Shown here: in pieces, positions 1 through 7,147 of the stretch
How the letters are laid out: the number at the start of each line of letters is the position of its first letter
How positions within the stretch are numbered: the first letter of the stretch is position 1
NCBI GenBank assembly: GCA_024279575.1
Contig: JAJRRJ010000083.1
Span: 1 to 11,161 of the forward strand
DNA: 11,161 bases
Source: Alphaproteobacteria bacterium
Lineage (GTDB): Bacteria > Pseudomonadota > Alphaproteobacteria > Rhizobiales > Devosiaceae
Direction of reading: 5' to 3'
The notes under the pieces: model-generated
The model's database searches: none
What the model saw: the letters and a program-made list of their open reading frames with translations, nothing else
Told to the model about the DNA's origin: nothing
Position numbers and translations under genes: made by a program

Positions 1-86
1 TTACCGCGCAGGACTTCTTGTGCGGTCATCGGAGCGATGTCGCTGGCCATTACGTCGAGCAGGCGTGTGATGATTGTTTTTTTCAT
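1..86 (-). CDS. N-terminal fragment of a gene running off the left edge, possibly a nucleoside deaminase
   Basis: Reading leftward from the ATG at 86-84 gives 28 complete codons without a stop, beginning MKKTIITRLLDVMASDIAPM and ending in ...EVLRG before the edge. The ATG overlaps the TGA of allA as ATGA (86-83), the same junction used by the two genes before it, which supports a real, translationally coupled start. The fragment is too short for a firm family call. From memory, the pattern of an acidic, leucine-containing helix followed by 'DIAPMT' resembles the N-terminus of cytidine/guanine-deaminase-like nucleoside deaminases found beside ureide genes in alphaproteobacteria. A deaminase would fit by feeding xanthine to Xdh. 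Existence of the gene is fairly sure; the function is a guess. Confidence 0.5.
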   Translation of the reverse strand, partial: MKKTIITRLLDVMASDIAPMTAQEVLRG

Positions 87-574
87 AATACTATCTCATA
101 AGGCTCAATGATTTTATGGATTTGCAGGTTCTTGCCGTCGCCTGCACGATCAACAATAATGAAATCTGTGGCAAGGTCCAGTGCGGTTAACACCCCATGC
201 CATGTATTTTGAAAATAGTTTATGCCCTGACCCGGAGCCGCCATAAAAGCGCGCGGGGTGGTTGGTGTGCCGTTTTTATCCCCTGCAATCACAACCAGAA
301 AGCGTGTGGGGGTAACGGGAATAAAGGCCTGGGATCCATCTGGATGTCGTTCCAGCATTGTGAGCTTGAGGGGGAGGGAGAAGGGTTCTGCGCGCGCCAT
401 GGAAATGATGGGACGCGCATTGTTCCCTGAAACGGTGACAGTTGCCAGATCATGAAAACGTTGTGTTGTGCCGGCATTGATGGAATAATTTTCAGCGCTC
501 TGGTCGATCTCAATCACGTTGCCAAAAGGGGCAAAAGCGGTGGCGCTTAGTGGTTCAACACGAATGGTGTTCAT
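83..574 (-). CDS. allA: Ureidoglycolate lyase (AllA)
   Basis: AllA splits (S)-ureidoglycolate into glyoxylate and urea, the last step of the ureide branch, in the cytoplasm. The product is 163 residues from the ATG at 574, close to the roughly 160 residues usual for AllA. Family-typical stretches are SINAGTTQRFHDL (31-43), MLERHPDGSQAF (73-84), RFLVVIAG (91-98) and NYFQNTWHGVLT (119-130). The reading frame is open for 34 more codons upstream to 676, but that part lies inside allE, has no AllA similarity and would push the protein past family length, so it is not used. The chosen ATG overlaps the allE TGA as ATGA (574-571), and the allA stop overlaps the next start the same way. No strong Shine-Dalgarno is seen, so coupling probably drives its translation. 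The urea produced would need a urease or urea amidolyase encoded elsewhere. Confidence 0.93.
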   Translation of the reverse strand: MNTIRVEPLSATAFAPFGNVIEIDQSAENYSINAGTTQRFHDLATVTVSGNNARPIISMARAEPFSLPLKLTMLERHPDGSQAFIPVTPTRFLVVIAGDKNGTPTTPRAFMAAPGQGINYFQNTWHGVLTALDLATDFIIVDRAGDGKNLQIHKIIEPYEIVL

Positions 575-1392
575 ATTTTCAGCTTTGGATGGCGATTGAT
601 ATCTTTGTAAAGAAGATAGCGGAAAGTATCGGGTCCGCCCGCATAACAGGCTTGCGGGCAAAAGGCGCGCAGCCACATAAAGTCCCCCGCCTCCACTTCA
701 ACCCAATCCTTATTAAGCCTGTAAACAGCCTTGCCCTGTAATACATAAAGTCCATGTTCCATCACATGGGTTTCAGCAAATGGAATGACGGCACCGGGTT
801 TGAGAGAAACGATATTGACGCACATATCGTGGGCCACATCATCGGTATTTACAAAGCGTTTGGTGGTCCATGTCCCGTTGGTGTCGGGCATTGAGGTGTC
901 GTTTACCTGATTTTCATTGGTTACGAAAGATATCGGCGGCTCCATCCCTTCGACAGGTTCATATACTTTGCGGATCCAGTGGAATTTGCAGGGGCGTTTG
1001 GAATTATTGTGCATGCTCCATTTGCCTGCGGGGGGAATATAGGCATATCCACCGGAGACCATGGTGTGGGTTGTGTTTTCCAAAGTCAGCACAATTTCCC
1101 CTTCCGTTACAAACAGCACCCCTTGGGCATTTTGCTCGGGTTCAGGGTTTTTAGAGCCGCCACCGGGGGCAACCTCCATGATATACTGGGCGAAAGTTTC
1201 AGCAAACCCTGAGAGGGGGCGGGCCAAAATCCACGCCCGTGTTTTGTCCCAGTGGGGCAGATTGCTGGTGACAATGTCGCTCATAACCCCTTTGGGAATA
1301 ACGGCGTAGGCGTCGGTAAAAACAGCGCGCCCTGTAAGCAATTGACTTTGCGGGGGCAGGCCCCATTGCGGGGAATAGTAGGTGTTGGTCAT
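571..1392 (-). CDS. allE: (S)-ureidoglycine aminohydrolase (AllE/UGHY), bicupin
   Basis: This enzyme releases ammonia from (S)-ureidoglycine to give (S)-ureidoglycolate, the substrate of AllA encoded next. It is 273 residues, slightly longer than E. coli AllE (YlbA, about 261). Two cupin domains are visible: an N-terminal one around 65-140 (EVAPGGGS, then GVLFVTEGEIVL and GYAYIPPAGKW) and a C-terminal one around 193-262. The C-terminal cupin carries the metal-site pattern ETHVMEH (207-213) and FCPQACYAGG (244-253). E207, H209, H213 and Q247 have the same spacing (2, 4, 34) as the Mn(II) ligands known from Arabidopsis UGHY, so the site looks complete. The start at 1392 overlaps the stop of the puuE-uraD fusion by ATGA (1392-1389), and its own stop overlaps the allA start. 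The pair commits the pathway to the ureidoglycine route rather than allantoicase. Confidence 0.94.
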   Translation of the reverse strand: MTNTYYSPQWGLPPQSQLLTGRAVFTDAYAVIPKGVMSDIVTSNLPHWDKTRAWILARPLSGFAETFAQYIMEVAPGGGSKNPEPEQNAQGVLFVTEGEIVLTLENTTHTMVSGGYAYIPPAGKWSMHNNSKRPCKFHWIRKVYEPVEGMEPPISFVTNENQVNDTSMPDTNGTWTTKRFVNTDDVAHDMCVNIVSLKPGAVIPFAETHVMEHGLYVLQGKAVYRLNKDWVEVEAGDFMWLRAFCPQACYAGGPDTFRYLLYKDINRHPKLKI

Positions 1393-2825
1393 GTTTGCTC
1401 CGAAAGAATGTCGATCAGTCTGAGTTGAGCGATGCGCTCAACCTGTGCGCAGGCTGTGGTGAACTCTATTTCGCGGTCATTGTTGATACGGGTTTCAAAG
1501 GCACTTAGAATTGAGGCTTTGTCATTGTCTTTTACTGCAATGATAAAAGGAAACCCGAATTTCTCTGTGTATTGGGTGTTAAGGCGCACGAATGTGTCGC
1601 GTTCCTGATCGCTCAGGTGGTCAAGCCCTGCTGAGGCCTGTTCGGCGGTGGAACTGGCAGTGAGCCGTTTAGCGGCGGCAAGTTTTCCTGCCAAGTCGGG
1701 GTGGGCGTTAAGGACATCAAGGCGTTCGGTGTTGCTGGCGGCGCGAAACTGGATGTTCATGGCGGCGCTCAGGCCCATTGCGTTATCGTTTGCCGGACCA
1801 AGCTCAGCCTCAAATGTGCGCTCGGCCACCCATTCTGAATGTTCGAATACTCCGCCAAACAGGGCTAAAAAATCATCTTTGGGTAAGGTTGAAGGTAAGA
1901 TATTTGGGGGGTTGCAGGGGTGGTTTTTTATCCAGTGATTTGCAATGTCGATGCGTTTGGCAATCCAGACATTTTCATGGGATTGCACATAGTCGATGAA
2001 TTTTTTCAAAGCTGCTATGCGACCGGGCCGACCCACAAGACGGCAGTGCAGACCGATGGACATCATTTTTGGTGTCCCCGCTTTTCCTTCCGCGTAAAGA
2101 GTATCAAAACTATCGCGCAGATAGGCAAAGAACTGGTCGCCGGAATTAAACCCCTGGGGGGTGGCAAAACGCATATCATTGCAATCAAGGGTATAGGGGA
2201 TAATCAGTTGAATGCGGCCCCAATGTTCGCGCCAATAGGGCAGGTCGTCGTCATAGGTATCGGAGAGATAACTAAACCCGCCTTCCTCGGTGGCCAGATC
2301 AACGGTATTGAGCGAGCAACGTCCCGTGTACCAGCCGGTGGGGCGTTTGCCGGTAACCTGAGTATGCAGGGCAATGGCCTGATGCATGTGGTCGCGTTCT
2401 TCGTCAGCGGAAAAATCCTTGTATTCAATCCATTTCAAGCCATGACTGGCAATTTCCCAATCTGCTTTTTGCATGGCCGCTACCTGTTCGGGGGAGCGGG
2501 CAAGGGCGGTGGCCACACCATATACTGTGACCGGAATTTGCTTTTCGCAGAACAGGCGATGCAGACGCCAGAATCCGGCTCGTGCCCCATATTCGTAAAT
2601 AGATTCCATGTTCCAGTGGCGTTGGTCGGGCCATGGGGCCGCGCCGACAATTTCAGATAAAAATGCTTCTGAAGCGTGGTCATCATGCAGGATGCAGTTT
2701 TCGCCGCCCTCCTCATAATTGAGAACGAACTGTACTGCGATATTGGCATTTCCCGGCCACTTGGCCTTTGGGGGAGTGGCGCCATATCCGCGCATATTTC
2801 TTGGGTAGCGTTTCTCTTTGCTCAT
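1389..2825 (-). CDS. puuE-uraD: Allantoinase PuuE fused to OHCU decarboxylase UraD (bifunctional)
   Basis: A 478-residue fusion. Residues 1-300 match PuuE, the allantoinase recruited from the polysaccharide deacetylase fold: RNMRGYG (9-15), FVLNYEEGGE (33-42), SEAFLSEIVGA (52-62), SHGLKW (127-132), GWYTGRCSLNT (164-174), SDTYDDDLPYW (188-198), DMRF (217-220) and SIGLHCRLVGRPGR (256-269). It opens (S)-allantoin to allantoate. After a proline-rich linker (about 303-317), residues 318-478 match UraD, which decarboxylates OHCU to (S)-allantoin: FEHSEWVAE (327-335), HPDLAGK with the catalytic-type His (375-381), SAGLDHLSDQE (398-408) and EKFGFPFIIAVK (421-432). The C-terminal domain thus makes the substrate of the N-terminal one. 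The frame is open upstream to 2945, but PuuE homologues start near MSKEKRYPRN, and the extra 40 codons would run back across the predicted promoter, so ATG 2825 is preferred. First gene of the leftward operon; both domains look intact. Confidence 0.95.
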   Translation of the reverse strand: MSKEKRYPRNMRGYGATPPKAKWPGNANIAVQFVLNYEEGGENCILHDDHASEAFLSEIVGAAPWPDQRHWNMESIYEYGARAGFWRLHRLFCEKQIPVTVYGVATALARSPEQVAAMQKADWEIASHGLKWIEYKDFSADEERDHMHQAIALHTQVTGKRPTGWYTGRCSLNTVDLATEEGGFSYLSDTYDDDLPYWREHWGRIQLIIPYTLDCNDMRFATPQGFNSGDQFFAYLRDSFDTLYAEGKAGTPKMMSIGLHCRLVGRPGRIAALKKFIDYVQSHENVWIAKRIDIANHWIKNHPCNPPNILPSTLPKDDFLALFGGVFEHSEWVAERTFEAELGPANDNAMGLSAAMNIQFRAASNTERLDVLNAHPDLAGKLAAAKRLTASSTAEQASAGLDHLSDQERDTFVRLNTQYTEKFGFPFIIAVKDNDKASILSAFETRINNDREIEFTTACAQVERIAQLRLIDILSEQT

Positions 2826-2883
2826 GATCCAACTCGGTTCTTGTGTATTGATTATGGGCCTTTGTGCCTGTGCCCACAACTGA

Positions 2884-2912
2884 TATATCACCAGAGTTGA
2901 CCAACTGGTCAA
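2884..2912 (-). promoter_or_regulatory. Predicted sigma70-type promoter for the leftward puuE-uraD/allE/allA operon
   Basis: Read on the minus strand, TTGACC (plus 2912-2907) is a 5 of 6 match to the -35 consensus. It is followed after exactly 17 bases by GATATA (plus 2889-2884), a moderate -10; a TATATC match is available two bases further on. Transcription would start near 2877, leaving a leader of about 50 bases before the ATG at 2825. The -35 lies inside the inverted repeat and the -10 inside the TGATATATCA palindrome. Start site not proven. Confidence 0.5.
2897..2912. promoter_or_regulatory. Perfect inverted repeat, candidate repressor operator
   Basis: The sequence TTGACCA-AC-TGGTCAA has perfect 7-base arms around a 2-base centre, the form expected for a dimeric helix-turn-helix regulator. 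TGACCA/TGGTCA half-sites are reminiscent of GntR-family (FCD/FadR-like) operators, though order and spacing differ from FadR's own site, so the family is only an inference. The right arm contains the predicted leftward -35 box (2907-2912), so a bound protein would be expected to block that promoter. The site lies about 23 bases upstream of the rightward -10 candidate, where it could repress or activate. Confidence 0.65.
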
Positions 2913-2934
2913 AAAATGTGCAAACTTGGTAAGA

Positions 2935-2940
2935 TATAAC
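2935..2940 (+). promoter_or_regulatory. Candidate -10 box for the rightward uraH-xdh-transporter operon
   Basis: TATAAC matches the -10 consensus at 5 of 6 positions and lies 32 bases before the uraH ATG. No good -35 is present 16-18 bases upstream (that stretch is an A run), so if this is the promoter it is either weak or helped by an activator, perhaps one bound at the nearby inverted repeat. Confidence 0.35.
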
Positions 2941-2972
2941 GACATTTTTCAAAAAAGTACGGGGGTATTATC

Positions 2973-3353
2973 ATGGCGGACACCGGGCGACTTACAACCC
3001 ATGTTCTAGATACGGCACATGGCTGTCCAGCGGCGGGAATGGAGGTTGGTTTGTTTTTTATTGAAGGGCCTGAGCCTAATGAAAATGATGAAGTGGAGTT
3101 GATATTGTCAACCCGCACCAATGGGGATGGGCGGTGTGATATGCCTTTGCTGTCAGGGGCTGAGCTGAAACCGGGCACTTATGAATTATTGTTTCAGGTG
3201 GGGAGCTATTTTGCAGACCTTGGAATTGAGCTTGCGCAACCGGCCTTTGTGGATCAGGTGCCGGTGCGCTTTGGCATTTCAGATACAGATGCCCATTATC
3301 ATGTGCCGTTGCTCGTTTCCCCGTTTGCCTATTCAACTTATCGGGGCAGTTAG
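2973..3353 (+). CDS. uraH: 5-Hydroxyisourate hydrolase (transthyretin-like UraH)
   Basis: UraH hydrolyses 5-hydroxyisourate, the urate oxidase product, to OHCU, which the UraD domain encoded divergently then decarboxylates. The 126-residue protein has all family hallmarks: N-terminal LTTHVLDTAHGCPA (7-20) with active-site-type H10, TNGDGRCD (49-56) with R54, and the C-terminal HYHVPLLVSPFAYSTYRGS (108-126), ending in the YRGS tetrapeptide diagnostic of HIU hydrolases as opposed to true transthyretins. It is slightly longer than the usual 110-120 residues owing to an acidic insert around 32-42 (EGPEPNENDEV). There is no periplasmic signal peptide, so it should act in the cytoplasm. Only a G-rich stretch (2961-2965) serves as a possible ribosome site. 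It is the first gene of the rightward operon; its TAG is 3 bases before the xdhA ATG. Confidence 0.96.
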   Translation: MADTGRLTTHVLDTAHGCPAAGMEVGLFFIEGPEPNENDEVELILSTRTNGDGRCDMPLLSGAELKPGTYELLFQVGSYFADLGIELAQPAFVDQVPVRFGISDTDAHYHVPLLVSPFAYSTYRGS

Positions 3354-3356
3354 AAT

Positions 3357-4829
3357 ATGGGGGCACTCAAAACACGAAAGCACGTTCGGTTTTGGTTGAA
3401 TGACAAGCTTGTTGAGTTGGGCGATTTATCACCAACTCAAAACCTTCTGGACTTTTTGAGGCTGCAAAGCGGATTGCGGGGGACAAAAGAGGGATGTGCT
3501 GAAGGGGATTGCGGTGCATGCACTGTTCTTGTGGGACGCCTGAGCGGGGATGATCTGGTTTATGAGGCGGTTAATGCGTGCATTCGTTTTACTGCATCTT
3601 TGGATGGCTGCCATGTGGTGAGCATAGAGCATTTAAGGGGTGAGGGTGGCAAATTGCATCCGGTGCAGGAGGCCATGGTTGCTTTGCACGGATCCCAGTG
3701 CGGGTTTTGTTCGCCTGGAATTGTCATGTCGCTTTATGCCCTTTGGATGAGCCAGCCCAATGCGGATCAAAAAACCGTGGAGCGGGTGTTGCAGGGCAAT
3801 CTTTGTCGCTGTACCGGCTATGTGCCGATTGTTAAGGCTGCCAGACGGGCGCTTGAAAACGGGGGGCAAAGTGCTGATCCGCTGGTGAACGAGCGTACCC
3901 AAATGCTGGAAAAACTCTTTGCTCTGCACGATGGGGCGCGCGTGGAGATTAATTCGGAGGCAGGGCGGTTTATTCTACCTGCCAATGTGGATGATCTGGC
4001 GCAGATTTTTCTGGACAAACCCGACGCAACGCTGGTGGCGGGGGCAACAGATGTGGGACTGTGGGTTACTAAATTTATGCGCGACCTGGGTACGGTTGTT
4101 TTCACCGGTCATCTGGGTGAGTTGCATACAATTTTAGAAGGGGATGAGGGGGTGACGTTCGGTGCCGGGGTGACTTTTTCCGAGTTCTGGCCACTTGTTC
4201 ACGCCCGGTTTGAGGATATGGGGGGCTTTTGGGGGCGTATCGGGGGAGAACAGGTGCGCAATATGGGTACAATCGGAGGAAATATTGCCAACGGGTCACC
4301 CATTGGAGATACGCCACCTGCTTTAATTGCTCTTGGGGCTGCCATCACTTTGCGCAAAGGGGATAAGCGGCGGTTTATGGCGCTGGCGGACTATTTTATT
4401 GCCTATGGCAAACAGGATCGTTCGCCGGGGGAATTTGTTGAAAGTATTTCAATCCCTTATTTGTCCAGAGAAGATCAGTTTGGTGTGTTCAAAATTTCAA
4501 AACGCCGGGATGAGGATATTTCCACCTTATGTGGTGCATTTCGGTTGCGGCTTGATGGGGCAAACAGGGTGAAAGAAATTGTCATTGCGTTCGGGGGAAT
4601 GGCGGGCATACCCAAGCGGGCCAGCAATGTTGAAATGGCTTTGAAGGGGATGGAGTGGAACGAAGAAACAATTGCGCTTGGCATGGCTGCGTTTGAAGAT
4701 GACTTTACGCCCATGGGTGATGTGCGCGGTTCGGCTGCCTATAGAATGCTTAGCGCCAGGAATTTATTGAAGAGGTTTTATCTCAAAACCCAGGGCGATT
4801 TGCATGAGCTTACTCGAGGTGCGTTATGA
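3357..4829 (+). CDS. xdhA: Xanthine dehydrogenase small subunit XdhA (2Fe-2S and FAD domains)
   Basis: This is the electron-transfer subunit of the split bacterial xanthine dehydrogenase, 490 residues. The ferredoxin-like domain has C47, C52, C55 and C75 (CAEGDCGAC, then VNAC). The second, helical 2Fe-2S domain has C115, C118, C150 and C152 (QCGFC...NLCRC). The FAD-binding domain follows from about 205, with VAGATDVGLW (227-236) and RNMGTIGGNIANGSPIGD (301-318), and the C-terminal FAD-side domain runs from about 370. All eight cluster cysteines are present, so both clusters should form, passing electrons from the molybdenum site in XdhB to FAD and then presumably NAD+. The protein is cytoplasmic, without signal peptide. 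The start is 3 bases after the uraH stop; the end overlaps the xdhB start as ATGA (4826-4829), as fits subunits made in equal amounts. Confidence 0.96.
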   Translation: MGALKTRKHVRFWLNDKLVELGDLSPTQNLLDFLRLQSGLRGTKEGCAEGDCGACTVLVGRLSGDDLVYEAVNACIRFTASLDGCHVVSIEHLRGEGGKLHPVQEAMVALHGSQCGFCSPGIVMSLYALWMSQPNADQKTVERVLQGNLCRCTGYVPIVKAARRALENGGQSADPLVNERTQMLEKLFALHDGARVEINSEAGRFILPANVDDLAQIFLDKPDATLVAGATDVGLWVTKFMRDLGTVVFTGHLGELHTILEGDEGVTFGAGVTFSEFWPLVHARFEDMGGFWGRIGGEQVRNMGTIGGNIANGSPIGDTPPALIALGAAITLRKGDKRRFMALADYFIAYGKQDRSPGEFVESISIPYLSREDQFGVFKISKRRDEDISTLCGAFRLRLDGANRVKEIVIAFGGMAGIPKRASNVEMALKGMEWNEETIALGMAAFEDDFTPMGDVRGSAAYRMLSARNLLKRFYLKTQGDLHELTRGAL

Positions 4830-7144
4830 GTTTAACAGATAAATTCAAGGTTATTCATAGCTCCCATGTCCATGAAAGCGCTGAAAAACATGTTTGTGGC
4901 AGCGCGGTTTATATCGACGATATGGTGGAACCTGCCCGGACATGTCATGCCTATCTTGGATTGAGTGAAGTGGCGCATGCAAAAATTGTCCGGCTTGATT
5001 TGAAGCGGGTTGTCGATGCCAAAGGGGTGATTTGTGTTTTAAGTGCAAATGATATTGCGGGGCCAAACGATGTCAGCCCGACGGGGCTGAATGACGAGCC
5101 GGTTTTTGCAACCGGGGTTGTGCAGTTCTGGGGGCAGCCGATTTTTGCCGTTGTGGCGGAGACCCGTGAGGAGGCAAGGCGGGCCGCAAAACTTGCGATT
5201 GTTGAATATGACCCTCTGCCGGCAGTGTTGGATATAGAAAGCGCAACCAAGGCGGGTGGAAAACTGGTTACCAAGCCCCTGACTTTGAAACGGGGGGGCC
5301 TCAAAAAGGCCATGAAAAATGCACCGCTGCGCCTGTCGGGGGAAATGAAAATTGGCGGGCAGGATCATTTTTATCTTGAAGGGCAGATTGCTTTTGCAAT
5401 TCCGGGGGAAGATGAGGATGTGGAAGTCTATTCTTCCACACAACATCCCAGTGAAGTGCAACATATGGTTGCCCATGCACTGGATGTTCCCAATAATGCG
5501 GTAACGGTAAAGGTACGCCGTATGGGGGGCGGTTTTGGCGGTAAGGAAACTCAAGCGAATTTATTTGCGGTGGTGGCGGCGGTTGCGGCGAAAAAACTTA
5601 ATCGGGCGGTAAAAATCAGACCGGACCGGGACGACGATATGATTGCTACCGGCAAGCGCCATGATTTCAAGGTTACCTATGAGGTCGGGTTTGATGAAAC
5701 TGGAAAAATTCACGGGGTGGACGCGCAGTTTGCGGCCCGGTGTGGATTTTCGGCGGATCTGAGCGGGCCGGTTACTGACCGGGCGTTGTTTCATGCGGAT
5801 AACAGCTATTTTTATCCCGCAGTGAAATTGCAATCAGTGCCTTTGAAAACCAATACGGTTTCCAATACGGCGTTTCGCGGGTTTGGCGGGCCGCAGGGGA
5901 TTGTTGCCTCTGAACGAATAATTGAAGAAATTGCTTTTGCGCTGAACAAGGACCCTCTTGAAGTGCGCAAGGTCAATTTTTATGGACCACAAACCGGAGA
6001 TGTTACCCCCTATCATCAACAGGTGAGCGACAATATTATTCACCGGTTGGTGGACGAACTGGAGACAAGTTCCAACTACGGGCAACGGCGGCAGGATATT
6101 ATTAAATTCAACAAATCCAGTTCTTTGTTCAAGCGCGGCATTGCAATGACGCCTGTAAAATTTGGAATCTCGTTTACTGCCACCTGGTATAATCAGGCCG
6201 GGGCGCTGATCCACATTTATCAGGATGGTTCTGTTCATTTGAACCATGGCGGCACTGAAATGGGGCAAGGGTTGAATCTGAAGGTGGCCCAGGTGGTGGC
6301 CGATGAGTTTGGGCTGCCTTTATCTGCAATAAAGATCACCGAAACAGCGACAGACAAGGTGCCCAATACTTCGGCAACGGCGGCTTCGTCGGGGTCTGAT
6401 CTGAATGGAATGGCGGCACAGGATGGGTGTCGGCAAATTAAAGATCGCCTTGAAGTTTTTGCCCGCGAGTTAAGCGGAGACAGTTCCGCAACTGTTATGT
6501 TTGAAAACGGACAGGTAACAATTGGGTCAACGCAATACGCCTTTGGTGACTTTGTCAAACAGGCCTACATGGCACGGGTACAATTGTCAGCCAGCGGGTT
6601 TTATAAAACCCCGGATATTCACTGGGACCGGGAAAAGGGGCAGGGGCGCCCGTTTTTCTATTTTGCGTATGGGGCATCTGTTTGTGAAGTTATTATTGAT
6701 ACCCTGACCGGTGAATACCGGGTGGAACGGGTGGATATTTTGCACGATGTGGGCAAGTCGCTTAACCCTGCGATAGATATTGGGCAGATCGAAGGCGGGT
6801 TTATTCAGGGCATGGGTTGGGTGACCAGCGAAGAGTTATTCTGGGACGACAAGGGGCAGCTTAAAAGCCATGCGCCTTCAACTTATAAAATTCCTTTGGC
6901 CTCGGATGTGCCGGAGGTTTTCAATGTTGCTCTTGCCCAGTGGTCGACTAACCCGGAGCGTACGATTCGGCGCTCCAAGGCTGTTGGGGAGCCACCTTTG
7001 ATGCTGGCGGCATCGGTTGTGGAGGCTTTGTCCATGGCAGTGGCGAGCGTTGCCGATTATAAAACCTGCCCATGCCTTGATACGCCAGTGACACCGGAGC
7101 GGGTGCTTATGGCTGTTACAGACCTGCAAAATCCGGACATCTGA
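4826..7144 (+). CDS. xdhB: Xanthine dehydrogenase large, molybdopterin-binding subunit XdhB
   Basis: The 772-residue catalytic subunit hydroxylates hypoxanthine and xanthine to urate at the molybdenum cofactor. Residues aligning with the bovine active site are visible: Q179 in GGQDHFYLEG (bovine Gln767), E241 in MGGGFGGKE (Glu802), R351 in TAFRGFGGPQG (Arg880) and E722 in AVGEPPL (Glu1261). The E802/R880 equivalents are the substrate-orienting residues of true xanthine dehydrogenases and favour a purine substrate over aldehydes or CO. Other cofactor-site stretches are GGTEMGQG (475-482) and ATAASSGSDLNG (517-528). Length fits the usual 760-790 residues for XdhB. GAGGT (4816-4820) lies 5 bases before the ATG as a ribosome site, and the start overlaps the xdhA TGA. 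The chaperone gene xdhC follows after 3 bases. Confidence 0.97.
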   Translation: MSLTDKFKVIHSSHVHESAEKHVCGSAVYIDDMVEPARTCHAYLGLSEVAHAKIVRLDLKRVVDAKGVICVLSANDIAGPNDVSPTGLNDEPVFATGVVQFWGQPIFAVVAETREEARRAAKLAIVEYDPLPAVLDIESATKAGGKLVTKPLTLKRGGLKKAMKNAPLRLSGEMKIGGQDHFYLEGQIAFAIPGEDEDVEVYSSTQHPSEVQHMVAHALDVPNNAVTVKVRRMGGGFGGKETQANLFAVVAAVAAKKLNRAVKIRPDRDDDMIATGKRHDFKVTYEVGFDETGKIHGVDAQFAARCGFSADLSGPVTDRALFHADNSYFYPAVKLQSVPLKTNTVSNTAFRGFGGPQGIVASERIIEEIAFALNKDPLEVRKVNFYGPQTGDVTPYHQQVSDNIIHRLVDELETSSNYGQRRQDIIKFNKSSSLFKRGIAMTPVKFGISFTATWYNQAGALIHIYQDGSVHLNHGGTEMGQGLNLKVAQVVADEFGLPLSAIKITETATDKVPNTSATAASSGSDLNGMAAQDGCRQIKDRLEVFARELSGDSSATVMFENGQVTIGSTQYAFGDFVKQAYMARVQLSASGFYKTPDIHWDREKGQGRPFFYFAYGASVCEVIIDTLTGEYRVERVDILHDVGKSLNPAIDIGQIEGGFIQGMGWVTSEELFWDDKGQLKSHAPSTYKIPLASDVPEVFNVALAQWSTNPERTIRRSKAVGEPPLMLAASVVEALSMAVASVADYKTCPCLDTPVTPERVLMAVTDLQNPDI

Positions 7145-7147
7145 TAG

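Larger units (their letters stand above)
2826..2972. promoter_or_regulatory. Divergent promoter region between the two purine operons
   Basis: This 147-base AT-richer gap is the only sizeable non-coding stretch and separates the ATGs of puuE-uraD (leftward) and uraH (rightward). It holds a 16-base inverted repeat (2897-2912), a 10-base palindrome (2881-2890), a plausible leftward promoter and a weaker rightward -10 candidate. Since all transcription of both operons in view probably starts here, this is the likely point of common control by a purine or ureide signal. No regulator gene lies in the window. Confidence 0.8.

Noticed and set aside
575..676. Upstream extension of allA by 34 codons
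   Set aside because: The extra part lies inside allE, does not resemble AllA, and the ATGA overlap at 571-574 plus family length support the later start.
1920..2660. 246-codon plus-strand reading frame antisense to puuE
   Set aside because: It lies wholly within the well-supported PuuE coding region on the opposite strand, its translation is low in family-like motifs, and it has no promoter or ribosome site of note. It is a shadow frame.
2855..2876. Possible hairpin in the leftward leader (TGGGC ... GCCCA with 12-base loop), considered as a riboswitch or attenuator
   Set aside because: The stem is only 5 pairs with a large loop, there is no U-tract, and nothing resembles the conserved core of a purine or xanthine riboswitch.
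2826..2945. Upstream extension of puuE-uraD by 40 codons to an ATG at 2945
   Set aside because: It would run through the predicted leftward promoter and the inverted repeat, and PuuE homologues begin near the internal MSKEK start.
2909..3178. 89-codon minus-strand frame spanning the uraH start
   Set aside because: It overlaps the uraH coding region and half the operator, with no motif or ribosome site to support it.
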